A stretch of 64,000 bases of DNA from Osedax fenrisi (Eukaryota > Annelida > Polychaeta > Sabellida > Siboglinidae): positions 5,796,365 through 5,860,364 of the forward strand of contig OZ025243.1 of NCBI GenBank assembly GCA_964019155.1, written 5' to 3'. Below the pieces are notes generated by a model. That model worked only from the letters and a program-made list of their open reading frames with translations, was not told where the DNA came from and searched no databases. Below are positions 35,090-46,403 of the stretch, one piece after another. The stretch's first letter is position 1; every line of letters starts with the position of its first letter. The translations under genes and the position numbers were made by a program.

Positions 35090-35405
35090 TATTGTTATTT
35101 TTTCTTTAGGTAGAGTCCTTTCATCTTATTCATCTTATTAGATGAAGTTTTAACTTATAACCATATAGCTCAAATGTACCTTCGAAGATGTTCTAATGTT
35201 AGGGTATCCATGGTTTTATTGAGAGCCGATCATTTATGTATACACAATTATATAATATCATTTCTAACTATTATTTATTTATTATTTATTTATTATTTTA
35301 TTAAATACATATTGTATTGATCCGGAAGCCGTCCGACGGATGGGGCTTGCACCCGTGTCCTATCGCTTGTATATCTGATACCTTAGCCAATTCATACACA
35401 TTATT
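35090..35405 (-). mobile_element. tRNA-derived SINE, family 1, diverged copy
   Basis: It matches the 12048 element in reverse: GAGTCCTTTCATC, TAGATGAAGTTTTAACTTAT, CATGGTTTTATTGAGAGCCG, then a worn tRNA-like head (CACCCGTGTCCTATCGCTTG). A (TTATT)n interruption separates body and head. This is the oldest of the four copies. Confidence 0.75.
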
Positions 35406-35407
35406 GG

Positions 35408-35412
<5 letters not shown>

Positions 35413-35470
<58 letters not shown>
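35413..35470. repeat. (TA)n microsatellite
   Basis: Pure TA tract next to the SINE head. Confidence 0.9.
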
Positions 35471-35474
<4 letters not shown>

Positions 35475-35786
35475 CATGGTTAATTTTAAATATAAAGTTA
35501 AAATATATTAATTTTTAAATTATACATTTTTGTAAACTGACCGTATATTATAATTATTTTATATAATTTTTTTAAGACAGATAATATAAATTATCTTTAA
35601 TATTAATTAAATGAATAATTGTATTTATTTATAGATATATTATCATATGCTATCACATTAAATAAGTTTACTATTATGAAACTAAAATAATATATATAAT
35701 TATCATATATGTATAATTGATATCTTCATACATACTTAATTATTAAATAATATACTATAGTCTAATTTATCTGTCTAATAATATTG

Positions 35787-36720
35787 TCTATGTTGTAACT
35801 AATTCAGTAAGTATGCCTTTTAGCTGTAAGTATTATAACACGCCCACTTGTAGTCACGCCTATAAGTATAACACATTTATTTTTACCGTGGTATAAAAGT
35901 AATGTTATTAAATTGTGGGCGTTTCTACAGTAAACACAAAAAAGACAATGTATGGGGGTTGGGTTATACTGTATTAGAACTAATGTTATTATATAATCAC
36001 AGGTGACACACGCGTGTTACTGTTAACATACTTATATATCCTCACTTCGAAGTTATACTTTGTTGGGGTAATTATTTACGTACATGTGTATTTAATTTCT
36101 AATTAGATAACTACTATTGCAATAATAATAGTATACTAATAGTATAATACTAATACTAATACTAATTCTAATAATTATTTTAATAATAGTAAAATAATAA
36201 TAATTATATGTTATTGATAATAATTTACTAATGATGATGGGTTAGTGTAAATATATAATGAATTATTTGAACATATTAATAATAATATTTATAGATGTAT
36301 ATAGTTAGTGCATGTATCCTATAGGGGAGATCTCCCGGGACAACTTAAGACAACTTCCAGTATACTTACAGTATATATACTGTATTATGCTTTACATAAT
36401 ATATTATGCTTTACAATTATTTAATCAAAAACAAAAAATATATAAGTTATTTATATTTATTAAATAAATAAATACTATATTTTATAAATTGAATTAAACA
36501 AGTTTAAGGATGTAAATCTATATAATATTATTACTATTTTTAATTATCCTTATATATATGTATATTATTAGTGCTCATATTTTCTATTAGTTGTTGTTTT
36601 ATATTTAATATATTATAGCGAATAAATATATATGTAATAATCATTTATAATAAAATTTAAAATGTATTATCTATATTAAATAATAAGTTATAATCTTATA
36701 CTTTATTACTTATACCTATT
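35787..36720 (+). repeat. Segment E', second copy
   Basis: Direct repeat of 8880-9900 with the same order of landmarks: ACGCCC motifs near 35853, GTGACACACGCGTGTTACTG, CTTTGTTGGGG, (TAATAC)n, GATGATGGGTTAGTGTAAAT, AAATTGAATTAAACAAG. No conserved open frame. Confidence 0.65.
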
Positions 36721-36739
36721 ACTTATGACATTTATTGAA

Positions 36740-36835
36740 AATTACTTTTTATCACTTTTGACTTCTATATAATTTTTTTGACTTCTATATTACTTTTTAT
36801 CACTTTTGACTTCTATATAATTTTTTTTATATTTT
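36740..36835. repeat. Short tandem repeat of TTTTATCACTTTTGACTTCT
   Basis: Two to three partial units of TACTTTTTATCACTTTTGAC plus TTCTATATAATTTTTTT. Confidence 0.75.
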
Positions 36836-37061
36836 TTTTTATAAATCTTAGTTTGTTGTTGTTCAGTATATATACTAAAATATAAACTATAGTTTCCTCA
36901 TATGTTTATTTATTATATTCGTATTATTATTTAGTATCGAAATTTAAATTATTTTAATGATGTTTTTGTATTTTATTTTTTTTATACCTACACTAATTTT
37001 ATTTATTTTTATCTTTTATTTTATAGTTTATTTAATTATTAAATGATGAATTAATCAATAA

Positions 37062-37222
37062 CGAGTTGACAGATATCACAATTTTATCATATTATATTTA
37101 TCTTAGTGTAAACAGGAAGTCAACCTTATTATTATTATATATATTTTATATTCCACAATATTCACATTCCATTATATTTATATAATGGAATTAAATTATT
37201 TGATATCTGTCAACAAGTTAAA
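37062..37222. mobile_element. Small MITE-like inverted repeat
   Basis: AACGAGTTGACAGATATCAC at the left and GATATCTGTCAACAAGTTAA at the right form an inverted pair about 160 bases apart, with no coding content. Confidence 0.45.
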
Positions 37223-37288
37223 TTAAGGGTAATTGTCTCGACAAGCAGCAATGCTTCTACAATTACCCAGGTACTTATACCTAAATCT

Positions 37289-37289
37289 G

Positions 37290-37337
<48 letters not shown>
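37289..37337. repeat. (TAA)n microsatellite
   Basis: Trinucleotide run directly after CCTAAATCTGA. The same CCTAAATCTGATAATAATAA junction occurs at 61476, suggesting a shared retroelement 3' tail. The stretch 37338-38429 is AT-rich with (TA)n at about 37639-37670 and 38384-38428 and no recognised gene. Confidence 0.8.
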
Positions 37338-37633
37338 TATATTATATCTATATTTATATATATCAGTTAAATATATTCTAATAATTTGTATATTAATAAT
37401 AATACATGTGTTATCAAATATTAGATACTTTTTTTTATAAAAATAAATATCATATATTAATCAAACAAATTTAAATAAACAGTTAATTTATTTATATGAT
37501 TTATAATATAAATATAAAAGGTTGAATAAATTATACTATAACATAAGTATAGAGTTAAATTATTAAGTATATATAGTATATTATATACTCCTAACTACTA
37601 TACAACTATAATTTCTATAGGTATACTTAATAT

Positions 37634-37675
<42 letters not shown>

Positions 37676-38378
37676 TATACTATATATTATATAGTTTTTT
37701 ACTCGAATGTTTATTAGGATAACAATTAAAAATCTATAGATATTTCTATTCAATTAAAATACAATTTTATTAACTTAATTTTATTAATATTTTATTAACA
37801 AATATTTGTCTAATGAACTTAGACACATCTTTTATATTACTATGATAGTATTAATTTCATTTAATTTAAATTAATTAATTAATAATCATATTAATTCATT
37901 AAAATAATTTGAATATCTATTAATATAAAATGTTATCTAAAAAATAAAAAAAAATCGATTTACTTTTAAAAAAATTGAAATAAAAGTTTAGTAAAACCAA
38001 TATTAAATCACTAATATATAATATAAATTGAAAATTAAATTTGTTTATTAAATGACTATTTAATTACAACAAAGTGTGCAATAAATTTATTTTAGTGAGT
38101 AAAAATCATTATTATATATATAGTATTATTATTTATTATATATAGTGTATATAGCGCGATGCCTATAGGTTCGGGAAGTGGCTAGATTTGTGCGGGTAAT
38201 ACGGCCAGTTCACGATGATTTGATCCAATTAATTAAATATATGATCTTAAATAAATATTTGTATATATATATATATATATATATATATTGATCAATATAT
38301 TGATAACATTGAAATAAATATGAAAATGTTTATTGAACAAAGTTTATCAACATTAACTATAGTTTATACATAATAACC

Positions 38379-38429
<51 letters not shown>

Positions 38430-38430
<1 letters not shown>

Positions 38431-38585
38431 GTGTTATATTCAATGCATAATATACATGTATATTATTATTAATTTGTTTCCGTATTATTATCTTATTATT
38501 ATTTTCTTCCCGTAAGAGCGAAGGTTTCTACATGACCTTATTTTAGTATTTAATAAACCTAATATTATCATCATAATCATCATAT
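38430..38585 (+). mobile_element. 3' end of the CR1/L2-type LINE
   Basis: Matches the 3' UTR at about 15560-15700 (TTCTTCCCGTAAGAGCGAAG, CTACATGACCTTATTTTAGT, AATAAACCTAATATTATCAT). Only the tail is present, a strongly 5'-truncated insertion. Confidence 0.75.
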
Positions 38586-38589
38586 ATAT

Positions 38590-38740
38590 TTCCATGCATA
38601 TTATAATCGTGGTATAATCGTTAATAATGTTAATTAAATGTATCATATTTAATTATCTATTAACATAATTATAAAGAACAATATACATATATACATGTAT
38701 ATATATAAATATATATTATGTTATTAATATATATATATAA

Positions 38741-38796
<56 letters not shown>

Positions 38797-40265
38797 CAGA
38801 TAATATAAGTTAGTTATAATACTAAATTATTTTTTATCTAGGTATTTTATCGCCAAATTATTATGAAATTCAGTTATTTACTTATGAAATTGCTTTTCCA
38901 TAGTAATAACATGATAAGTAAGTTTAATAATATACGTTAATATATATATATATATATATATTAATGAATTTAGTAATTTATAAAATTAAACTAAAAATCA
39001 GTATCATAATTTCGTATGTTATTTAAGATTATACTTAGTGTGATACAATTGGACTAAAATTGTTATAAAGTAACACCATCTAGTGGATTAATGCCTGGCT
39101 ACATTACCATCAAAAGGTTGCTACATTACCCTCCATTGGAGGGTAATGTGGCCAACTAAATAATTTCAATTAAAAGTGCCAAATATATATATATATATAT
39201 ATATGTATTTAATTAATTATGGGGTATATATTATATACATATGATTTGTTAAATACATATTGTATGTATATTACCTATATTATATTATATTGTATAGAAC
39301 ATATAAATTATAATTATTGTAACGTAGGCTATTCTAATGTGGACATAATTATTATCAAATATATTGTATAAAATATTAAAAATAAGAATTATATATAATT
39401 CAATAAATCTATAGATTTGTTTATTTATAAGATATGAACAAAATGTAAATATTGTTACTAATTTTGTGTACTAATTTTTAAAGTAATATCAATGTATGTA
39501 CATAATACGGACATCATTAATATACCATAATACGAATATCCATTATATTACATTATATTCACCAATCGGCATTTTACGATGTATGTGTTTCGCTATTAAT
39601 CGCTATAAATAGATAATAATAATAACATCAGATTTGGCATAACGCCTGAGTGAATGAAAAAGCATGGCTTGTCAAGTATTTCACCCATTAAGATAATGAG
39701 GAGAACAATTTAAATAAAAAAGAGATATAAACGAGTGTACTAAATGATATAAAATGAATAAAGTAAAAATCAAAAATTAAAAATAACAATTTTTGAAATG
39801 AATTTTTGAAAATGTCGGTTACAAATACTAAATAAACAAGTATAAAAATAAAATTTATATTTTCGTAAATACTGGAAAAAGTCAACTTTTGTACTTCAAT
39901 ACTTGAATAGGTAGTTCCCAAGACTTACCTTTGAAAAAATAATATTATTGTATTCTATTATTGTGAGCATTTGCTTTCCACCAAAAACTAATCATATATA
40001 TACATATAAAAAAGTTAATATATTATTATTAAAATATCAAAAATGTGCTAATTATTATATAAAAATATTAAAGTACTAAAATAATAATATAAAAAACTCC
40101 TCAAAATCTAAGTCATTTAAAAATGTACATAAAAGATATAAAAAAAAATATATATAAGTAATAGAGTAAGGTAGTCAAAGTTATATATATATTTAAGATT
40201 ATAATTAAAAATTAATATCGTTAGTTATTTATTATTAGTCATATATATATATCACTATATATATA
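38590..40265. other. AT-rich spacer with a hairpin at 39119-39153
   Basis: TA tracts lie at about 38740-38790 and 38941-38960. The hairpin ACATTACCCTCCA / TGGAGGGTAATGT sits beside another GGCTACATTACC copy, possibly a small MITE. At 39917-39933 the minus strand has an AAAG|GTAAGT donor-like site after a short open stretch, but no supported gene. Confidence 0.4.
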
Positions 40266-40545
40266 CAGTGAAAGCCGCTTACTTCGACAGCCACGTACAT
40301 CGATAATTCGGCTACATCGACATTTCGAGATATTTTTGTTGGATTTACACCTATTTACATGTACATTAATCCGCGTACATCGACAATCCGCTTATATCGA
40401 TAATTCGGCATTATCGACATATTTATAAGGTAATATTTGGAATTGAATCCACTTATATCGACAAATTTGATTATAAAACAAATTATTTACAAATTGTAAT
40501 TTGTATGAAAAGTATTCCCATAGTATTCATTACTATTCCCCTATA
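40266..40545 (+). mobile_element. Pogo-like MITE (CAGTGAAAGCCGCTTA family), left part
   Basis: CAGTGAAAGCCGCTTACTTC at a TA, followed by repeated ATCGACA motifs and TTGGAATTGAATCCACTTAT. Closely similar to 29268-29490. The right end is absent. Confidence 0.7.
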
Positions 40546-40559
40546 GGGGTATACTACAC

Positions 40560-41215
40560 TGTACAAAATAACCTATAACCACAACGCTGAATAACCTATC
40601 TTAAAATGTCCCAAAATGGAAATAGGTTACTGCCTATTTCTAATATGTTTAACAGAGTGGTAATAGGGTAGTGTACTTTTTTTGGTTATAGGTTAGATAA
40701 CTATTACTGATCTATTGAATGCGTGGTTATAGGTTAGTGCACATTTTTTGCTTATAGGTTCGTGACCTATTACTGATCTATTGAATGAGTGGTTATAGGT
40801 TAGGTCATATTTTGTGGTTATAGGTTCGTGACCTATAACCACAACGCTGAATAACCTATCTTAAAATGTCCCAAAATGGAAATAGGTTACTGCCTATTTC
40901 CAATATGTTTAACAGAGTGGTAATAGGGTAGTGTAATTTTTTTGATTATAGGTTAGATACCTATTACTGATCTATTGAATGCGTGGTTATAGGTTAGCGC
41001 ACATTTTTTGGTTATAGGTTCATGACCTATTATTGATCTATTGAATGAGTGGTTATAGGTTAGTGCACATTTTGTGGTTATAGGTTAGTGACCTATTACT
41101 GATCTATTGAATGGGTGGTTATAGGTTAGTGCACATTTGTTGGTTATAGGTTAGTGACCTATTACTGATCTATTGAATGCGTGGTTATAGGTTTGTGATT
41201 TATTACTGATATATA
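40560..41215. repeat. 66-bp tandem repeat with higher-order duplication
   Basis: The unit combines CCTATTACTGATCTATTGAA, TG(C/A)GTGGTTATAGGTTAGTG, CACATTTTTTGGTTATAGG and TTAGTGA. About six units are visible. A longer block beginning CCTATAACCACAACGCTGAA occurs twice (about 40574 and 40830), so the array is a higher-order repeat. GGTTATAGG and CCTATTAC motifs also occur at 50715-51095. Confidence 0.85.
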
Positions 41216-41274
41216 TATATAATTTGAACAATCCATGAATAAGCAAATTTACGTATTAACTACTTGGCTACCAG

Positions 41275-41620
41275 CCTACCTAGAATGACCAAAAACACAT
41301 CATGGAAAGACAAGATTACCAACATACAAAGTATATGGAATTCCAAAGATCAATTAGGTAATTAAACAAAGAAGATTGCAACTAATAGGACACTGCATAA
41401 GGTACACCGATGAATTAGTGCACAATTAATGTTATGGAAGCCAAAGAATGGCATTCCATACAACATACGTATACGAAACAGGGAGACAACCCACAACATC
41501 TTTATACATTATAAAGAAACATTGGGTCTGTTAAGAAGATAAATTACGAACACTGATGACGGACAGAATAAGATGGAAAATAATAACATTATATGGTCGA
41601 GTGAGAACTATGTAATTAGG
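41275..41620 (+). mobile_element. LINE C-terminal fragment
   Basis: Frames give RRLQLIGHCIRY, LWKPKNGIPY, a His/Asn-rich bridge with KETLGL, and TDRIRWK...YGRVRT. This resembles the C-terminal region of another non-LTR clade (RRLxxxGHCxR ... LWxPxxG ... MxDRxxWR). It is broken by stops and has no reverse transcriptase part. Confidence 0.6.
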
Positions 41621-41827
41621 TATTAATAAATAAATAATTAATTTTAAATTATATTTATTGTAGAAATCATTTCGTCCCCCAAGTCCTCCACATTCGTCTT
41701 TTCAGGTACCTATGGAAAAACAATAATTAATAAATATTGAAGTGAATGTGTATTATACAATAACTAAAAATGAAACTGTCTATATTAATATCATCAAGAC
41801 CCTTTGTCATCCTAGTGACCCTTGTTG

Positions 41828-42468
41828 CATTAATATTATATTAATTAATACTACACTAATTAATATTACACTAATTAATACTATAATAATTAATATTATA
41901 CTAATTAATCATATACTAATTAATAATATACTAATTAATATTATACTAATTAATATTATACTAATTAATATTATTCTAATTAATACTATACTAATTAATA
42001 CTATACTAATTAATACTATACTTATTTATACTATAATAATTAATACTATACTAATTAATACTATAATAATTTATACTATAATAATTAATAATATCTTATT
42101 AATATTATACTAATTAATACTATACTAATTAATATTATACTAATTAATATTATACTAATTAATAATATACTAATTAATAATATACTAATTAATATTATAC
42201 TAATTAATACTATACTTATTAATACTATACTAATTAATAATATACTAATTAATATTATAATAATTAATATTATACTAATTAATATTATACTAATTAATAC
42301 TATACTAATTAATATTATACTAATTAATATTATACTACTTAATACTATACTAATTAATATTATACTAATTAATATTATACTAATTAATACTATACTAATT
42401 AATATTATAATAATTAATACTATAATAATTAATAATATCCTATTAATAGTATACTGATTAATATTATA
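41828..42468. repeat. 15-bp minisatellite (ACTAATTAATATTAT)n
   Basis: About 43 units with single-base variants (TATTAT, TACTAT, AATAAT, and ATAATT for CTAATT). Because 15 is a multiple of three, both strands stay open as LINTILINI-type and LISIILISI-type frames. These are not genes. Confidence 0.95.
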
Positions 42469-42749
42469 CAAGAGTATATACGAATAAATTCAGTTAGGAC
42501 ACAATAAAACTTTGTAATGTAAAGTATAATGTAGGCGAATAATGTTAAAATAATGTTTGAAAGATTTATATATTAATATAGGGGCAATACTAGTTTGAAT
42601 TGAAAAACGCATGTAAATATACGGAATCAGTGTGAATGACTATTCGAAATTTACGTAGAAAAAGAGAATATTTCATGCACGAAAAAACGCACGAACCGCA
42701 TTTACGCACATAGAATTAAAAACGGAGTTGATGTGACCTATTATATATG

Positions 42750-43720
42750 AAAATATAAAATAGATCAATATATACTGTATGAAATTGTATATAAACAAAT
42801 GTTATACATATATATGCATTATTATGAGGAACCAGAAAATAGGTTTATAAAATATACATTAAACATTATGCATTATATATGATCACTATATATTATTATA
42901 TATAACATATTATTTATAAAATATAATACATATAATCCAATATAAACATATTTATTATAAATTAATAAATAGAATTTTTAATCAAATTGAAATTTATATA
43001 ACAATAGAATATAATATATTTCATATAGTAATATCAAATATTTATTATAATTATATAAATAGAATTTTTAATCAAATTGAAATTTGTAAAGTTATATAAC
43101 AGATAATATATATAAAGTATATAGTATAATATCATATATAAGTTAATACACAAATATTTATTATAATTAAAAATAAATTGAATTTTTTATCAAATTGAAA
43201 TTTATATAATTTGTAAATTTACATAACAATAGAATATAATATCTCATGTTAATATAATATATTTCATATTTTAATTTATATCTCACAAACAATATACAGA
43301 TCAATACTATATGAAATTATATATGAACACATTTTTATCTTACACATGATCAGTATATATATATGCATTATTTAGAGTAACCAGAACATAGTTTTATAAA
43401 ATTTACATTTATTAAACATTATTCAAATTTAATATTATAAAATATAATAAATATAAAGTATAATATCCAATATTTATTATAAATATACAAATTGAAATTT
43501 GTAAATTTATATAATATCTCATGTTAATATAATTTCTTTGATATTTTAATTTACAACTCATAAATAATATACAAATAGATCAATACTCATTATATGAAAT
43601 TATATATGAACAAATGTTGATATTACATACAATCAGTATATATATATATGCATTATTATGAGGAATCAGAAAATTGGTTTATAAAATATACATTTATTAA
43701 ATATTATTCATTATACTATA
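42750..43720. repeat. Degenerate tandem repeats, 280-450 bases
   Basis: The block with TATATGCATTATTATGAGGA, ACCAGAAAATAGGTTTATAA and AATATACATT recurs near 42810, 43360 and 43650. The block TTTTTAATCAAATTGAAATT recurs near 42976, 43060 and 43180. Spacing is irregular. There is no coding frame. Confidence 0.7.
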
Positions 43721-43919
43721 TATATATATTTATATATAAGTTAGGGTATTAAAATAAAAAAATAATAAATATATAAATTAACTCTGCTTGTAAGAATACA
43801 TGTGTTTTAATCAATGGGTCTACAATATAGCTATTTAATATTGTGACTTTAGTAATGCCAATGTAATTTTTTTAAATAGACAATGAAATTATTGTAATAT
43901 ATATATTTATATATATATA

Positions 43920-43967
<48 letters not shown>

Positions 43968-44110
43968 TCCATATGAATAACTATATTTAATACATATTTA
44001 TTTAAAATTTCTTTGACAAATTAAAGTATGTTCGCATGGGAACAACCTTTTTTACAAAATATAATGCTAATCACTGTGAAATAACTATTAATGAATAATA
44101 GTGTTTATTG
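43721..44110. other. AT-rich spacer with (TA)n near 43893-43964
   Basis: TA tract with TTTATA interruptions. A CATGGGAACAACC...ACAAAATATAATGCTAATCA stretch (44034-44072) recurs near 47782-47820. Confidence 0.5.
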
Positions 44111-44114
44111 TTAA

Positions 44115-44749
44115 GGGGATCCCGCACATAACACACAATTTGCTAATTTCGTGTATAAATAGATAGGAAAAACATAGGTCCACTAAAAAAAATAGAACTG
44201 ATATTCTATTCATTCAATTGACCTACTTATTTTTGTAATGTATTCATAACATATACATGCATAGGAAAATAGAAAGTTATTTTTAATATTATTTTTTATT
44301 ATATTATATATATCTAAATTAAAAATTATCGATACTAAAATGATGGTATTTCTATAGAAATTATCATTTTATACAATGAATTCTATACATTTTATTAATT
44401 ATCTCTCTATTTTACTATTCACATAATTAAATTCTATATAAAGCAAAAAAAATTAATATTATACTTATATTAGTTTTTATGTTCTATATTTTTGAATGCA
44501 CATACCTAGTGTGAAATGATTATTCTGAGAAAACAGTGTTTGAAGTTTTACAGCATAACAATTTAATATTGAATAGCATATTATATAGCATTATATTATC
44601 ATCATAAAACACATTTTTATGCCATTTCTAGACTGAATTCATGTCTATTTTTTACAGATACTAAAAAACACTACAATAAGTATTATTATGTAATAAAAGA
44701 AATATAAAAAATAAATAAATTATCATCACTTTAAATGTGAGGGATCCCC
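44115..44749. mobile_element. TTAA-flanked MITE with GGGGATCCC ends
   Basis: TTAA at 44111-44114 and 44750-44753 flanks inverted ends GGGGATCCCGCACAT and TGTGAGGGATCCCC. The 635-base interior has no open frame. A TTAA target-site duplication suggests mobilisation by a piggyBac-type transposase, which is inference. A similar AAAGGGGATCCCTATAATG lies near 49760. Confidence 0.75.
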
Positions 44750-44870
44750 TTAACTCATGTTTTATATAAACAGGTCAATCATAATAATTATTATATTTGT
44801 AATATTAATTTATATAATAAATATATTTTAAATAATAATATCAATTAAATAAAAACTCACCATTGTTGCA

Positions 44871-44981
44871 TATTCCTCCTCAGATTGCAGTGAGTGCTCT
44901 ATCTCTAGTAAATACCCAGTTGGCGCAACTGCAACAGACACTAGATATAATAGCCTCGTCTGTATTATTCTTTACCTTGTT
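44871..44981 (-). other. Exon-like segment, copy 1
   Basis: On the minus strand a GC-richer stretch ends at the donor ATG|GTGAGT (GTGAGT at 44865-44870). Acceptor-like CTCAG and ACAG lie on its other side. The frame entering the donor reads VAPTGYLLEIEHSLQSEEEY then ATM. A diverged copy at 46289-46403 gives VASTAELLELDVSLQSDGEY then AK, so this reading frame may be real. Upstream the two copies differ by a frame-shifting indel, so at least one may be broken. No family recognised. Confidence 0.35.
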
Positions 44982-45167
44982 CTGAGAATATATTGAATAC
45001 AAATTAAATGATATATATATTATATTAATAGATATATATTAAATAATTCAAACACATTATTTTTCCTGTTGAATTATTCACTTTTATATAATTATTGTAA
45101 CTAGTTATTAAAAATAAATGTATATAGGATACTCAAATTTTAATTATTCATTTATTTATATATATCT

Positions 45168-45462
45168 TGTTATTGTTATTGTTATTTTTATTTGGTGGAG
45201 TCCTTTCATCCCATCCAGGAACTTAGATGAAGTTTTTACTTATAACCATATATGGCTCTAATGTCCCTTCGAAGCCGCTCTCATGTTAAGGCATCCATGG
45301 TTTTAACGAGAGCCGATCATTTATTTATACACAATTATATAAGATCACTTCTAAATAATATTTTAAGACCCATTTTATAAAATTAATTAATGGTCCTGAC
45401 GAGGCTCGAACCCGTGTCCTACTGCTTGTGTGTCTGACGCCTTAGCCACTGAGCCACACAGG

Positions 45463-45466
<4 letters not shown>
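45168..45466 (-). mobile_element. tRNA-derived SINE, family 1, minus-strand copy
   Basis: On the minus strand it reads head (box A TGGCTCAGTGGCTAAGG, box B GGGTTCGAGCC), body (CTCTCGTTAAAACCATGGAT, GGCTTCGAAGGGACATTAGA, GATGAAAGGACTCCACC) and an (AACAAT)n tail. Very close to the copies at 12048 and 59145, so recently inserted. Confidence 0.9.
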
Positions 45467-45469
<3 letters not shown>

Positions 45470-45520
<51 letters not shown>

Positions 45521-45632
45521 TACAATTATTATATATACAATATATACTCATAAACTATAAAGCAATATTACAACATCATTATAACATGAAATAAACTTTT
45601 CCAAAAATTAAAAAAGACTTATTATAAAGCAG

Positions 45633-45671
<39 letters not shown>

Positions 45672-45834
45672 AAATAAAGGTAATATATTTATTTCTAACC
45701 TTTAATAACCTTTTCCTGATATCCTAATTGATACTTTACTCCGTAAATCATCAATTGTACCTAAAAAATGTTTAAACAAAGTATATAATATATCTACTCT
45801 ATAAAATAGTCTATTTAATTGTATATTATTTTTA

Positions 45835-45870
<36 letters not shown>
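45470..45870. other. Spacer with several (TA)n tracts
   Basis: TA runs near 45470-45520, 45636-45668 and 45841-45870. Nothing else recognised. Confidence 0.5.
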
Positions 45871-45873
<3 letters not shown>

Positions 45874-45915
45874 TGTGTGTATGTATGAGAACATGGGGGT
45901 TATATAACTACTAGT

Positions 45916-46029
45916 GAGTCACTAGTATCAGTAATAACTGAAATATTATGATTTTAATGATTTTAACTACATGAGTCACTAGTATCAGTAATAACTGAAA
46001 TATTATGATTTTAATGATTTTAACTACAT
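45916..46029. repeat. Two perfect 57-bp direct repeats
   Basis: GAGTCACTAGTATCAGTAAT then AACTGAAATATTATGATTTT then AATGATTTTAACTACAT occurs twice in tandem with no visible difference, indicating a very recent duplication. Confidence 0.95.
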
Positions 46030-46288
46030 TAAAAAAAAATAACTTATGGATAATAATATGGATCATTTAATATTCCAAACATAGAAACATTTTTAATATT
46101 TTAAATATCTTTATACTACTATTTGAACACACAAATACTACTAGTTATAAAATACTATTCATTATAATTTATTATTTAATATATATATACATATATATCA
46201 ATAGATTTATTGTGAAATCATATTATTCATATAAACAGGTTATCTTCATTTATAATATTAATTTATATAGATATATGTGGAAACTCAC

Positions 46289-46403
46289 TATTTTGCATAT
46301 TCCCCATCGGACTGAAGAGATACATCTAGCTCCAGTAATTCCGCAGTTGACGCAACGTAGCCTCTAGATACAATAGCCTCGTCTTTATTGTTCTGTCTTG
46401 TTC
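46289..46403 (-). other. Exon-like segment, copy 2
   Basis: Counterpart of 44871-44981, with GTGAGT at 46283-46288. One frame is open through the whole segment (TRQNNKDEAIVSRGY... then ...LLELDVSLQSDGEYAK). Flanking sequence (ATAAACAGGT, TTAATTTATATA, GCAAATTAAATGATATATAT) is also shared, so a 300-base segment was duplicated about 1.4 kb apart. Confidence 0.35.

Noticed and set aside
39688..39921. 77-codon hydrophobic minus-strand frame near a GTAAGT site
   Set aside because: The donor would remove the frame instead of joining it, and composition explains the Phe/Ile/Leu content.
40560..41215. CRISPR array
   Set aside because: The 66-bp units have no unique spacers, and the genome is clearly eukaryotic.
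41742..42471. Opposite-strand frames of 123 and 128 codons
   Set aside because: Both are produced by a 15-bp tandem repeat, whose period keeps frames open regardless of selection.
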